From assembly GCA_947259395.1 (NCBI GenBank), contig CAMYMN010000002.1, positions 102,439-166,438 on the forward strand: a DNA stretch of 64,000 bases. The letters are read 5' to 3'. The notes below the pieces were generated by a model. The model ran no database searches. It was not told the origin of the DNA and worked only from the letters and a program-made list of their open reading frames with translations. This document shows, piece by piece, positions 23,335 through 33,545 of the stretch (position 1 is the first letter of the stretch; the number at the start of each line of letters is the position of its first letter). Source of the stretch: an uncultured Gammaproteobacteria bacterium. Its GTDB lineage: Bacteria > Pseudomonadota > Gammaproteobacteria > Arenicellales > JAANXG01. The position numbers and the translations under genes are program-made.

Positions 23335-25347
23335 TTAGTGGCCTACGGCCTTGAACCGGCGAACGCGCCCGCGAAATTGGTCGATCAAGTCCTCTCGGGC
23401 CACGTTTCCGTATCTGAGTGTGACGTACAGGGCGATGATCGGTTTGCTGTCGGCGGCCAGGTCCGGGCGTGCGGTCACGATGCGGTGATAAAAATCCAAC
23501 GGCCCTTCGTGGGCACGGCGCGCCAGCCCCGTTTTTCCTAACTTGGCACAAAAACGCCGATAGGCGGCGGTTACCGGATCCGATTTATTGCGCGTCCACA
23601 GCAGCGTAGCGGCTATCACCAACAATAACGCGGCCACGCCGATGATCAGGGTTGCGCCCACTTGGGCCCACGATGGCGTATCAAAACCGAGCGACTGCAA
23701 CAAACGCTGTTGGCGCTCAGGTCCGTAAGCCATGACCCAGCGGTTCCAGGCGGTGTTTGCCGCATCCCAGTACATTCCCAGGTGGTGCCATTGACGCGCC
23801 AACCAGCGACCCTCGAGCAACGCGCGGATCGTTGCGGTTTCGAGCTCCCCTGGCAGTGCGCCTTGCGCCAGCAGTGCCTGTAATGCGTTCATCCCCAGTT
23901 CGATCCGCTCCGGCGCCACCGCTGCGGTAGGGTCCACGCGCGTCCAACCGCGGTTCTCGCGCCACACCTCGGTCCAGGCATGGGCGTCTGCTTGGCGAAC
24001 CACCAGGTAGTCGCCGGCGTTATTCCACACGCCGCCCTGATAACCGACCACTAGCCGGCTGGGGATGCCGAGGTGGCGCATCAGCAGCGCGAAGGCGGCG
24101 GCGTAGTGTTCGCAATAGCCGCGACGGGACACGAACAAGAACTCATCCAAGAAGTTCTCTCTCAACAGCGGCGGGGTGAGCGTGTAACCAAAGTCTTGTT
24201 CATTAAAGTAACGCAATACCGCGCGCACCGGATCGGCTTCTCGTCGCCACCCATCGACCAGAGCCCGCACTCGCCGGCTCAAGGGTCGCGGGGCGCGCAA
24301 GTTGAGCGCGCGCTCCCCAGGCGCGATGGGCTCGGCACGATGAGCGGGATAGGACCGCACCCCATATTGGAAGCGATTCTGAACCGGGCGCTGCGCCTCG
24401 AGAATGAATCCCGGCCGCGCGGTGGCCTCAGCGGGAACAGAAACCGGAACGTCCAGCGCCACCAACCAGCGGCGGCCGGTGGCCTCGAAATCGATGGTGT
24501 AGTCGATCGGCTCGCCGACACCGCTGTATAACCATGACTCGGCATTGACCGCGGACGCCTCGCGGGCCCGGGTCCAGGTCGCGCCGTCGGTGCCGCTCAA
24601 CACCAACGATCGCCAGTACAGTTGATGCGCCGCCGGAACCTGGCCCGCGAAATCCACTCGAAACGCCACCGCATCGTTGCTGGAAAGCTCGTTGATCGAT
24701 CCCGGTGTCACCGTGTCGCTCAGTCCGGTGTGCGCATCGAAGGCATCGGCAGGCAGCCCCCACAGGCTTCCCTGAATCCGCGGAAACAACAGATACATGA
24801 CCAGCATGATCGGGACCGCTCGCCACAGTATGGCGACGGTCAGCCGCAGCCCCTCCGACGCCGGCAGCGCATTGGGAAGGCTGAGCCTCACCACGGCGGC
24901 GGTGGTGATCACCGCCACAGCAAACGCCAGCCCGGCGGTGAGCAATGACTGTGAGAACAAAAAAGCCCCGAGGGTGAGAAAATAGAGCAGAAAAACGGAA
25001 ACGAAATAATCACGCAGCGAGCGGATTTCCAGGATCTTCAGCCCCACCAATATGGCCAGCAGGCTGATCCCTGCCTCGCGGCCCAATAATGTGCCGTAGG
25101 CGTTGAACACCGCAACCACCGCGGCCAGCAGCAGGCTCCAACGAATCAGTCTTGGTGGATGCCGCCAACCGAAGTTCTCCATCAGGTAGCGCCATGCCAC
25201 CAGGCCGCATACCCCCAGGCTCAACCACCACGGCAGCCGCTGTATGTGGAGCGCAAACGCCGCTGACGCACTCAACAACAGCCCATTCGCCGCGTGACGA
25301 TCCGGGGCGCGGTCCGGCGGCCGATAGGTGCGCAACTTAAAAAACAC
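23335..25347 (-). CDS. DUF3488/transglutaminase-like (TgpA family) membrane protein
   Basis: N-terminal TM cluster; RRGYCEHYAAAFALLMRHLGIPSRLVVGYQGG ... DAHAWTEVWRENRGWTRVDPT; start estimated as GTG at 25347, overlapping DUF58 gene. Confidence 0.88.
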   Translation of the reverse strand: MFFKLRTYRPPDRAPDRHAANGLLLSASAAFALHIQRLPWWLSLGVCGLVAWRYLMENFGWRHPPRLIRWSLLLAAVVAVFNAYGTLLGREAGISLLAILVGLKILEIRSLRDYFVSVFLLYFLTLGAFLFSQSLLTAGLAFAVAVITTAAVVRLSLPNALPASEGLRLTVAILWRAVPIMLVMYLLFPRIQGSLWGLPADAFDAHTGLSDTVTPGSINELSSNDAVAFRVDFAGQVPAAHQLYWRSLVLSGTDGATWTRAREASAVNAESWLYSGVGEPIDYTIDFEATGRRWLVALDVPVSVPAEATARPGFILEAQRPVQNRFQYGVRSYPAHRAEPIAPGERALNLRAPRPLSRRVRALVDGWRREADPVRAVLRYFNEQDFGYTLTPPLLRENFLDEFLFVSRRGYCEHYAAAFALLMRHLGIPSRLVVGYQGGVWNNAGDYLVVRQADAHAWTEVWRENRGWTRVDPTAAVAPERIELGMNALQALLAQGALPGELETATIRALLEGRWLARQWHHLGMYWDAANTAWNRWVMAYGPERQQRLLQSLGFDTPSWAQVGATLIIGVAALLLVIAATLLWTRNKSDPVTAAYRRFCAKLGKTGLARRAHEGPLDFYHRIVTARPDLAADSKPIIALYVTLRYGNVAREDLIDQFRGRVRRFKAVGH

Positions 25348-26269
25348 CGACGGGCCTCCATAAGGCAAGCGAGCGCAAGCACTTGTGGAGATGTCGGGGA
25401 CCCGAATCCGGGGCGATTTCGAGGCCCGGCAGCCGCAGCCCGTAACGTAGACCGGCGCGGTCGGCGTCGAGGGCCCAGCGGCACAATACACCGAGGCGCC
25501 CATCGACGTCGCCGCCATGGGTCGCGGTCCAGTCCAACCAGACGACGCCGCCGGTGGAGTCGCCGAAGCGTTTGGTCAACCACTCTGCCCCGCGCGCGGC
25601 GGCCTTCCAATGCACGTGTCGCGGGGGATCGGCCGGTTGATACGCACGCAGGCCCACGAAGTCGTCGCCGTCGACGCTCTGGCCGCGGTGGTGACGATGG
25701 GATAAATCCGGATCCTGGGGCCAGGGCAGCCGGGGCCCCGGGGCGGGATAGACCAAACAACGGTTTATAGGAAGTAACGGCTTCGCCCAGGTGTAGAGCA
25801 GGCCGAAGGGGAATGCGCTGGCTACCGAGAAGGCCGGACAGGGCAAGTAGCCGCGCCGCGGCGCTGCGACCGTCAGCGATGATGGGTGCGAGCTATGGGG
25901 TGCGATATCGACGCATCGGGAGTAGGAGTCGGATAACAACCACACCCCAGGTCGCCGCGTTTTGGACGTGTTATGGAGGTAAACCGGAAACCGCGCCGAC
26001 TGTCCCGCGAACACCGGCGTGGCATCCTTGATCGTCAGCCGTAAGCCGGTGACGTTACGGTGCGTGTACAGCATCGACACCAGGCCCACCGCGGCGAGCG
26101 TGAAGGTAAATCCGTACGCGAGGCCGTTGTTGTAATTGACCGCGGCCAGCAGCATCACCAACAGTAACAGCGCGAAGTACAGCCCATGGCGGGTCGGCAG
26201 CATGTACAAGCGCTGCCTGCCCAGCACATATTCGTCGGCGGAGTCGCCCACGGGTTCGCTAGCCCGCAT
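25337..26269 (-). CDS. DUF58 domain protein
   Basis: YMLPTRHGLYFALLLLVMLLAAVNYNNGLAYGFTFTL ... GDDFVGLRAYQPADPPRHVHWKAAARGAEWLTKRF; annotated ATG lies in a repeat terminus. Confidence 0.88.
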   Translation of the reverse strand: MRASEPVGDSADEYVLGRQRLYMLPTRHGLYFALLLLVMLLAAVNYNNGLAYGFTFTLAAVGLVSMLYTHRNVTGLRLTIKDATPVFAGQSARFPVYLHNTSKTRRPGVWLLSDSYSRCVDIAPHSSHPSSLTVAAPRRGYLPCPAFSVASAFPFGLLYTWAKPLLPINRCLVYPAPGPRLPWPQDPDLSHRHHRGQSVDGDDFVGLRAYQPADPPRHVHWKAAARGAEWLTKRFGDSTGGVVWLDWTATHGGDVDGRLGVLCRWALDADRAGLRYGLRLPGLEIAPDSGPRHLHKCLRSLALWRPVGVF

Positions 26270-26505
26270 TTCTCACCAGGATCCCGGATGCTGGCGCAGG
26301 ACAGGTGCGGCTGAACGCCGGGCTGGAATGAGATGCATAGCCGTAGCTATGGATCGAGTGAAGCCCAAGTTCAGGCGTGCCTGGACCAGCCAGCGCCGGG
26401 ATAGGCAATTCAATTACAGACTGTCTGTCGAGCAACATGGAATATCCATATATTGACGGTACATTGAAAACTAACCATGGCCGCCTGGTGAGGAATGCGG
26501 GCTAG
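26259..26505. mobile_element. 247-bp MITE-like element, full copy with ~22-bp terminal inverted repeats
   Basis: Left CTAGCCCGCATTTCTCACCAGG and right CCTGGTGAGGAATGCGGGCTAG (1 mismatch as inverted repeat); inner inverted repeat ATCCCGGATGCTGGC / GCCAGCGCCGGGAT. Confidence 0.8.
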
Positions 26506-27461
26506 GGAATTGCGACCGAACGCAGCAGACGCTCGACCATCTCGTCACCTTCGTTCCCGTCGCTGCTGGCGGCCTGTAATCGATGACCGAACACCGCCGG
26601 GGCAACCGCTTGCACATCTTCCGGCAACACCAACTCCCGCGCCGATAACAGCGCCCACGCCTTGGCGGCGCGCACCAGTGCCAGCCCAGCGCGGGGAGAT
26701 AGACCATGCATCAGCCAACCGGCCTCGCGGGTGGCGTTGAGCAGTGCCTGTACGTAATCCAGCAACGCATCGCTGCAGACCACTCGATCGACGGTGCGCT
26801 GCAACAAGGTGAATCGGTGTGCATCGATGGTTGGCGATAGAGATTCGAGCATCATCCGCCGGTCACTGGCCCGCAGTAACCGCCGTTCCGCTTCCTGATT
26901 CGGGAAGCCGATGTCGATGCGCATCAAGAACCGATCCAGTTGTGACTCAGGCAGTGGGAATGTGCCGATTTGGTGGCGAGGATTTTGCGTGGCGATAACG
27001 AAGAAAGGTTGGGGCAGGGCATGCGTCTTCCCTTCCGCCGTCACCTGATGTTCCTCCATCGCTTCGAGCATTGCGCTTTGCGCCTTGGGTGTCGCGCGAT
27101 TGATCTCGTCGGCCAGCACCACCGACGCAAATATGGGCCCCGGGTGAAATCGAAACGACTGGGTGTCGGTATCGTAAACCGACACGCCGAGGATGTCTGC
27201 CGGCAATAGATCGCTTGTAAACTGAATGCGACTGAATTCGAGCCCGAGAACCGTTGCCAGGGTATGGGCCAATGTGGTCTTGCCAACCCCGGGGATGTCT
27301 TCGATCAGCAGGTGCCCACGCGCCAACAAACAACTCAGCGCCAGACGGATGGTATCCGTCTTGCCAAGTATAACCTGATCGACTTGGGCAATCACTTGCC
27401 CCAACGCAGCAGCGGCGCCGTGGCCCGCAAGATCGACTTTTTTGGTTCCTGCTTCCATCAT
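26502..27461 (-). CDS. MoxR family AAA+ ATPase
   Basis: GHLLIEDIPGVGKTTLAHTLATVLGLEFSRIQFTSDLLPADILGVSVYD ... ADEINRATPKAQSAMLEAMEEHQVT. Confidence 0.95.
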   Translation of the reverse strand: MMEAGTKKVDLAGHGAAAALGQVIAQVDQVILGKTDTIRLALSCLLARGHLLIEDIPGVGKTTLAHTLATVLGLEFSRIQFTSDLLPADILGVSVYDTDTQSFRFHPGPIFASVVLADEINRATPKAQSAMLEAMEEHQVTAEGKTHALPQPFFVIATQNPRHQIGTFPLPESQLDRFLMRIDIGFPNQEAERRLLRASDRRMMLESLSPTIDAHRFTLLQRTVDRVVCSDALLDYVQALLNATREAGWLMHGLSPRAGLALVRAAKAWALLSARELVLPEDVQAVAPAVFGHRLQAASSDGNEGDEMVERLLRSVAIP

Positions 27462-27629
27462 ATTTCAGACTATTCTGGTTTAAGACTATGCTGGTGTAGG
27501 AGCATCGTCCGATGGTGGTGAACAATAAGTGTAGACTGAAACGCCTGGTTGACCGAAACTTCTTTCTACTTGCAATGGTCCCGGCAAGCATTATGATTCG
27601 GCAACCCAGATAGTGACGCTCGAGCGATC

Positions 27630-29516
27630 ATGCAATTTCCACACGATTATGATGTTGTCGTTGTTGGCGGAGGCCATGCCGGGACTGAGGCGGCGCTGGC
27701 GTCCGCGCGCACCGGTTGCCGGACGTTGTTGCTGACGCATAACATCGAGACCATCGGCCAGATGTCGTGCAATCCGGCCATCGGCGGTATCGGCAAGGGT
27801 CACATCGTCAAGGAGATCGACGCCCTGGGCGGAGCCATGGCGCAGGCGATCGACCGTGCGGGCATTCAGTTTCGGACTCTGAATTCAAGCAAGGGTCCGG
27901 CGGTACGGGCGACGCGGGCCCAGGCGGATCGCGTTTTATACAAGCAGGTAATCCGGCAACTGTTGGAGAAGCAGCCGGATATATGGTTGTTTCAACAGGC
28001 AGTGGATGACCTCATCCTCGAACAAGGACGTATTGCCGGTGTCGTGACGCAGATGGGGCTGCGATTCGCGGCGCGTGCCGTGGTGTTGACAACGGGAACG
28101 TTTCTCGGCGGCCGGATCCATATCGGGGAGTCCAACTATGAGGGCGGTCGCGCCGGCGATCCACCGGCGGTTACCCTGGCCCGGCGGTTGCGGCAACTGC
28201 CGTTTCGCGTTGATCGGCTGAAAACCGGTACGCCGCCGCGCATTGACGGCGATACTATTGACTACACCAAGTTGCAAGACCAACCCGCAGACCAGCCGTT
28301 GCCGGTGTTTTCTTATCTCGGAGATGCGTCACAACATCCACAACAGATCAGTTGTCACATTTCCGCCACCAACACGCGTACCCACCAGATCATCCGCGAT
28401 GGGTTGGATCGATCGCCGTTGTATTCCGGGGTGATCGAAGGCGTTGGGCCACGGTATTGCCCGTCAATTGAGGACAAAGTGGTGCGATTCGCCGACAAGA
28501 ACTCGCACCAGATTTTCGTCGAACCAGAGGGATTGAGCACGAACGAGGTGTATCCCAACGGTATTTCCACCAGCCTGCCATTTGATGTGCAGTGGGACCT
28601 GGTGCGGAGCATCAAGGGATTTGAGCATGCCGCGATTACCCGTCCCGGCTATGCGATCGAGTACGATTTTTTTGATCCTCGGGACCTGTGGCCTAGCCTG
28701 GAAACCAAATTCGTGCCGGGTTTGTTCTTCGCCGGGCAGATCAACGGCACCACGGGTTACGAAGAAGCGGCCGGCCAGGGCCTGGTGGCAGGCATCAACG
28801 CGGCGCGCGGGGTGCAACATCGAGAGCCATGGTGGCCGCGCCGGGATCAGGCATATATCGGCGTGTTGATCGATGACTTGATCACCCGCGGGACCAATGA
28901 ACCCTATCGCATGTTTACGTCGCGAGCGGAGTACCGGCTGTTGCTGCGAGAGGACAATGCGGATTTGCGCCTCACCGAAGTAGGTCGTGAGTTGGGCATC
29001 GTGGGCGACGAGCGTTGGCGGGCGTTTACTGAAAAACGTGACGCCATAGAACGTGAGCAACAGCGCTTGCAGGCTACTTATATCCGCCCCGGGCAACTCC
29101 CTGATACCGACTGTGTGCGTGTGCTTGGACAGCGGTTGCAGCGCGAGGTCAGCTGCATGGAATTGTTGCGCCGCCCAGAGGTGGGCTATGACGCGTTGAT
29201 GTCATTGCCCGGCATCGGCCCTGGAGTAGCGGATCCAAGGGTCGCCGAACAGATTGAGACTCAGGCACGTTATGCAGGATATATTGATCGCCAGCATCTA
29301 GAAATCGAGCGGCACCGACGCCATGAGACTGCGCGTTTACCGCGTGACCTGGATTACACTCAAGTTCGCGGCTTGTCTACCGAAGTACGCCAGAAACTGG
29401 ACCAACACCGTCCCGAGACAATCGGACAAGCGTCACGCATATCCGGGGTGACGCCGGCGGCGATCTCCTTGTTGCTGGTGCACTTAAAAAAGCAGGCCGT
29501 TCTGAGCGCCGCCTGA
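27630..29516 (+). CDS. mnmG: tRNA uridine-5-carboxymethylaminomethyl modification enzyme MnmG (GidA)
   Basis: [62 protein letters not shown]. Confidence 0.98.
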   Translation: MQFPHDYDVVVVGGGHAGTEAALASARTGCRTLLLTHNIETIGQMSCNPAIGGIGKGHIVKEIDALGGAMAQAIDRAGIQFRTLNSSKGPAVRATRAQADRVLYKQVIRQLLEKQPDIWLFQQAVDDLILEQGRIAGVVTQMGLRFAARAVVLTTGTFLGGRIHIGESNYEGGRAGDPPAVTLARRLRQLPFRVDRLKTGTPPRIDGDTIDYTKLQDQPADQPLPVFSYLGDASQHPQQISCHISATNTRTHQIIRDGLDRSPLYSGVIEGVGPRYCPSIEDKVVRFADKNSHQIFVEPEGLSTNEVYPNGISTSLPFDVQWDLVRSIKGFEHAAITRPGYAIEYDFFDPRDLWPSLETKFVPGLFFAGQINGTTGYEEAAGQGLVAGINAARGVQHREPWWPRRDQAYIGVLIDDLITRGTNEPYRMFTSRAEYRLLLREDNADLRLTEVGRELGIVGDERWRAFTEKRDAIEREQQRLQATYIRPGQLPDTDCVRVLGQRLQREVSCMELLRRPEVGYDALMSLPGIGPGVADPRVAEQIETQARYAGYIDRQHLEIERHRRHETARLPRDLDYTQVRGLSTEVRQKLDQHRPETIGQASRISGVTPAAISLLLVHLKKQAVLSAA

Positions 29517-29562
29517 TGGCCTGCTGCGACACTCGCGAACAGATACGCGCATAACATCGAGC

Positions 29563-30402
29563 ATGCTGGGGCAATACAAAATAACTAGAAAACTTGCGGC
29601 CGGTGCCACCGGTGAACTTTACTTGGCCGATGACCCGCAGAAAGGACAGGTGGCGATAAAGGTGTTGCAACTCGGTCGCCAATATCCCAAGCCAGCGGAA
29701 CGAGAGCCAGCAGGCGAACGTATATTAGAGGCGGCGCGTGCATTGTCTCGATTGGAGCACCCCAATCTGGTGCAGATTTATGATGCACAGACGGCCGATG
29801 ACGCCATTTACATCGTGATGGAGTATCTTCCGGGACGCAACCTTTCCTATTACATTGCCAAAGAACAACTGAGCCTGGAGGAGGTCTTCGGCGTCACAAT
29901 TATGGCGGCACGAGGATTGGCCTACGCGCACCAGCATGGCGTGATCCATCGCGATATCAAGCCGGCGAACATTATCTACAATCGTGGCAGCGGTGCAGTA
30001 ACGGTTACCGATTTTGGGTTGTCGATAGTAACTGGTTCCGCCAGGCGAAAAACGAAAATGTTTGCCGGGACGCCTTATTACATGGCCCCGGAACAGATCA
30101 TGGGTAATGAGGTGGACGCACGCGCCGACATCTACGCACTGGGCGCGACCCTGTTTCAGCTGCTCACCGGCGGCGTGCCGTTCGAGGCCGGCTCCCTTGA
30201 GGCGCTGATACGAAAGATTGAGAAAGATCCGCCGCCAGATATCCTTGCGGTGCGACCTAAACTGGCGAGCGTGGGTGTTTGTCTGCGCGCGATCATGGAC
30301 AACGTGTTGCAAAAACAACCCAAAGACCGCTATCAGTCCTGTGAAGAATTTCTCGAGGATCTAATTCCCTGTTCAGACGTGATCGTGAATTCCCTGCAAT
30401 GA
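29563..30402 (+). CDS. soluble Hanks-type Ser/Thr protein kinase
   Basis: YKITRKLAAGATGELYLADD ... HGVIHRDIKPANIIYN ... VTDFGLSIV ... GTPYYMAPEQIMGNEVDARADIYALG. Confidence 0.93.
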   Translation: MLGQYKITRKLAAGATGELYLADDPQKGQVAIKVLQLGRQYPKPAEREPAGERILEAARALSRLEHPNLVQIYDAQTADDAIYIVMEYLPGRNLSYYIAKEQLSLEEVFGVTIMAARGLAYAHQHGVIHRDIKPANIIYNRGSGAVTVTDFGLSIVTGSARRKTKMFAGTPYYMAPEQIMGNEVDARADIYALGATLFQLLTGGVPFEAGSLEALIRKIEKDPPPDILAVRPKLASVGVCLRAIMDNVLQKQPKDRYQSCEEFLEDLIPCSDVIVNSLQ

Positions 30403-31229
30403 TCCTGAGAGATGCCATTGAAATAGCGGTTGCCTCCGATACCGGCAGAGTGCGGCAGCACAACGAGGACAGCACTGCGCTAGACATCGACATCGGGCTG
30501 GCGGTGTTGGCGGATGGGATGGGTGGCTACAAGGCAGGCGAGGTGGCCAGCGCGATTGCCACCACCACTATCTATCGCGAGATCAGCAACGCCCTGGAGA
30601 CGTTGGTGCGTGGACAGACCGACCAGGCAACCGGTTACCGATATGAATCCCTGGTGATGCGTGACGCCATAGCCTTGGCCAATGAAATCATTTTCAAGGC
30701 GGCACACGACGATCCCGAGTTTGACGGCATGGGCACGACGGCGGTGGCCACTTTGTTTTATGATAATCGCGTCACTATCGCCCATGTCGGAGACTCGCGG
30801 GGATATCGTTGGCGGGGCGGCAGGCTGGAGCAGCTCACCGTAGATCACACGGTAGTCCAAGAGTATCTCAACAGCGGGCTGTACACTCCGGAGCAAGCCC
30901 GGACCTCCACGGACAAGAACCTGGTGACGCGGGCATTGGGAATCGCGTCGGATGTAGAGGTTGATCTTGGCGAATACAAAGTGCAGTCGCAAGACATATA
31001 TCTGTTGTGCTCGGACGGCCTGACGGACCTGGTTGCCGATCCGGCGATTGCGGCGGCACTGGAAAAACGGAATGAGACCCTTGATTCTTCGGCATCTAGG
31101 CTCGTGGGGCTGGCGAACAGCAAGGGCGGGATCGACAACATTTCGATAATCTTGGTGCGCATAACACAACCGTTTACTACGCCCAGCTCATGGCAAACCA
31201 AGCTCGCTGAATGGTTCACCAGCAGTTGA
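30399..31229 (+). CDS. PP2C-family Ser/Thr phosphatase
   Basis: ASDTGRVRQHNEDSTALD ... VLADGMGGYKAGEVASAIA ... FDGMGTTAVATLFYDNRVTIAHVGDSRGYRW; overlaps kinase stop by 4 bp. Confidence 0.94.
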   Translation: MILRDAIEIAVASDTGRVRQHNEDSTALDIDIGLAVLADGMGGYKAGEVASAIATTTIYREISNALETLVRGQTDQATGYRYESLVMRDAIALANEIIFKAAHDDPEFDGMGTTAVATLFYDNRVTIAHVGDSRGYRWRGGRLEQLTVDHTVVQEYLNSGLYTPEQARTSTDKNLVTRALGIASDVEVDLGEYKVQSQDIYLLCSDGLTDLVADPAIAAALEKRNETLDSSASRLVGLANSKGGIDNISIILVRITQPFTTPSSWQTKLAEWFTSS

Positions 31230-31550
31230 ATAACACCGCGAACCGTCCGCGGGCTAGGCACAAAACAAGACCCGGGACCTTGATCTAATTGCTTATTCCA
31301 AACAAGCCGTGAGCCATCCTTTTCGCCGTCTAAATGTGGTATTCGGGTGAGCTCCCATGTTCGCGGTTTTGGTGAACAGCGCGCGCTGCAGCGCTCCACG
31401 GCAGACCGACCCGGTGCGACGCACGATCAAATCTGGCTGATCGGTGGTGAAATATGCTGCTCCGGGTTTCTCTAAACTCGGTGGCCGGGTTTCCGCTGCA
31501 GTTCTCGGAAGGCCGTACCTTATTGTTTAACAACCAAAGAGGTCTTCAGT

Positions 31551-32009
31551 ATGCGTGCAACACGTTTTTTGATATTCGTCATCGTGTCGATGATTGCCAC
31601 CGCGGCCACTGCAGACAAGGGTGTGGTCGTCAAACCGAGCGCCTACAGCGTGGATGAAACCTTGGACCGCCTGGAGCGGGTGCTGCAGAAAAAAGGCCTG
31701 ACGATCTTTGCCCGTATCGATCACAGCGCCGGCGCCGCAAAAATACAACTGAACTTGCGTCCCACCCAAGTGTTGATCTTCGGAAATCCCAAGATGGGCA
31801 CCGCGCTCATGCACAGCAACCAGGCGGTTGGGATCGATCTTCCGATGAAGGTGCTGGCGTGGAAAGACGAGCAAGGTCGGGTTTGGATCGCCTACAACGA
31901 CCCAGGTTATTTGGCCGATCGCCATCAGATTCGTGACCGTGGTGAGGTCCTCAAGAAAATGACAGGGGCTCTTTCTAAGCTCACGGATATGGCAACCTCA
32001 AAACCGTGA
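31551..32009 (+). CDS. secreted DUF302 domain protein
   Basis: Signal peptide MRATRFLIFVIVSMIATAATA, then SVDETLDRLERVLQKKGLTIFARIDHSAGA...LRPTQVLIFGNPKMGTALMHSNQAVGIDLPMKVLAWKDEQGRVWIAYNDP. Confidence 0.9.
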   Translation: MRATRFLIFVIVSMIATAATADKGVVVKPSAYSVDETLDRLERVLQKKGLTIFARIDHSAGAAKIQLNLRPTQVLIFGNPKMGTALMHSNQAVGIDLPMKVLAWKDEQGRVWIAYNDPGYLADRHQIRDRGEVLKKMTGALSKLTDMATSKP

Positions 32010-32074
32010 CCGGCGCTTGTTGCACATGCCGGAAGCGGTGAGACGCGCCGCCGTCGCGCGCGCGTCACGCCGCC

Positions 32075-32821
32075 TTGCCGGAGTCCAACTTGGATAGGGA
32101 GGCGGCGCTGAACACCGGACTGGTATCACTCGGGCTGGATCTTGGCCAGTTGTCCCAGGCCAAGCTGATTCAGTATCTGGACCTGATTGAACAATGGAAT
32201 CGTGCTTACAACCTGACCGCCATTCGCGATCCCCAGGCGATGGTGCCCTGGCATCTTTTGGATAGCTTGGTGATTTCCCCGTATATTCACGGTTCCCGCG
32301 TACTGGACATGGGAACCGGCGCCGGACTTCCGGGAATCCCGTTAGCCATCGCTCACCCCGATGTCTCTTTTTCGCTGTTGGACAGCCGCCGCAAGCGCAT
32401 CCAGTTTCTCATCCAGGCAGTGCGGGGACTCGGCTTGGGTAATGTTGATATCGTGCACCAACGGGCCGAGCAATACCGGCCCGAAAAGAAATTTGATACG
32501 CTAGTCGCGCGTGCATTTGGTGCGCTGCCAAAACTGCTGACAGCGGCGGGACACCTGTGTCGGCCGGGCGGGACGATACTGGCGCTTAAGGGCAAGGACC
32601 CACAGCGCGAAGTCAATGAGCTGTCAGAGGATACCCTGGCGGCGGTTGAGGTCGTGCCGCTGCGAGTTCCGCTCCTTGGCGCTGCTCGCCATTTGGTGAT
32701 TGTACGCCCGATATCCTCGGGACAGGCGAACACAAGGGCCGACGGCCCAAAAACAGAGAATTCGATTTCCGAACATGGGGAAAATCGTCGCAGTCGCCAA
32801 TCAAAAAGGCGGCGTGGGTAA
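32075..32821 (+). CDS. rsmG: 16S rRNA (guanine527-N7)-methyltransferase RsmG (GidB)
   Basis: LIEQWNRAYNLTAIRDPQAMVPWHLLDSLVISPYIHGSRVLDMGTGAGLPGIPLAIAHPDVSFSLLDSRRKRIQFL. Confidence 0.96.
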   Translation: MPESNLDREAALNTGLVSLGLDLGQLSQAKLIQYLDLIEQWNRAYNLTAIRDPQAMVPWHLLDSLVISPYIHGSRVLDMGTGAGLPGIPLAIAHPDVSFSLLDSRRKRIQFLIQAVRGLGLGNVDIVHQRAEQYRPEKKFDTLVARAFGALPKLLTAAGHLCRPGGTILALKGKDPQREVNELSEDTLAAVEVVPLRVPLLGAARHLVIVRPISSGQANTRADGPKTENSISEHGENRRSRQSKRRRG

Positions 32822-33545
32822 GACCACCACCGGCATTAATCTTGCTGCTTCCCTGGCTGCGGGCGCGCAGCGCGCGGTTATGTTGGTCGACATCGATCCG
32901 CAAGCGAACGCGACGGTCGGTAGCGGTGTTGACAAGGAGTCGATCAACAAATCTGTTTACGATCTACTGCTGCAGAACGCGAGTATTGACGAGGTTCAGA
33001 TATCATCCTCGGCCGGATACGACCTCATACCCGCAAACGGTGATCTCGCAGGCGCGCAAGTGGAGTTGGTCAGCGAAATCGGCCGAGAGCTACGCTTGCG
33101 CATGGTGCTAGAGCAGGTGCGAGATGACTACGACTACATCATGATCGATTGTCCGCCGGCCCTGAATATCTTGACGATAAATGCGCTGGTTGCGGCGGAC
33201 ACTGTGATTATTCCGATGCAATGTGAGTACTTTGCGCTCGAGGGGCTGACGGCGCTGGTGAACACGATACGCAAGATCCGCCAGATGCTGAATCCTCGTT
33301 TGCGGATTGAGGGCCTGCTGCGCACCATGTTCGATGGTCGCAACACCCTGGCTAATGAGGTATCCGAGCAGCTGCAACAACATTTCGGAGACAAGGTCTA
33401 TCGTACTATCATTCCCCGCAACGTGCGCTTGGCGGAAGCGCCCAGCTACGGGAAACCGGTGCTTTACTACGACAAGAGTTCCAAGGGGGCCCAGGCTTAT
33501 CTGGAGCTCGCTGGCGAGATCATTAGACGGGATGAAGCGGCATGA
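32775..33545 (+). CDS. parA: chromosome partitioning ATPase ParA
   Basis: MGKIVAVANQKGGVGKTTTGINLAASLAAGAQRAVMLVDIDPQANATVGSG. Confidence 0.97.
   Translation: MGKIVAVANQKGGVGKTTTGINLAASLAAGAQRAVMLVDIDPQANATVGSGVDKESINKSVYDLLLQNASIDEVQISSSAGYDLIPANGDLAGAQVELVSEIGRELRLRMVLEQVRDDYDYIMIDCPPALNILTINALVAADTVIIPMQCEYFALEGLTALVNTIRKIRQMLNPRLRIEGLLRTMFDGRNTLANEVSEQLQQHFGDKVYRTIIPRNVRLAEAPSYGKPVLYYDKSSKGAQAYLELAGEIIRRDEAA

Noticed and set aside
30480-31169. 229-aa ORF antisense to PP2C phosphatase
   Set aside because: No domain signature; PP2C frame is clear.
31240-31270. CCGTCCGCGGGCTAGG near the PP2C 3' end as a repeat end
   Set aside because: Only the terminal GCGGGCTAG matches; the diagnostic ATTGCACCA part is absent.
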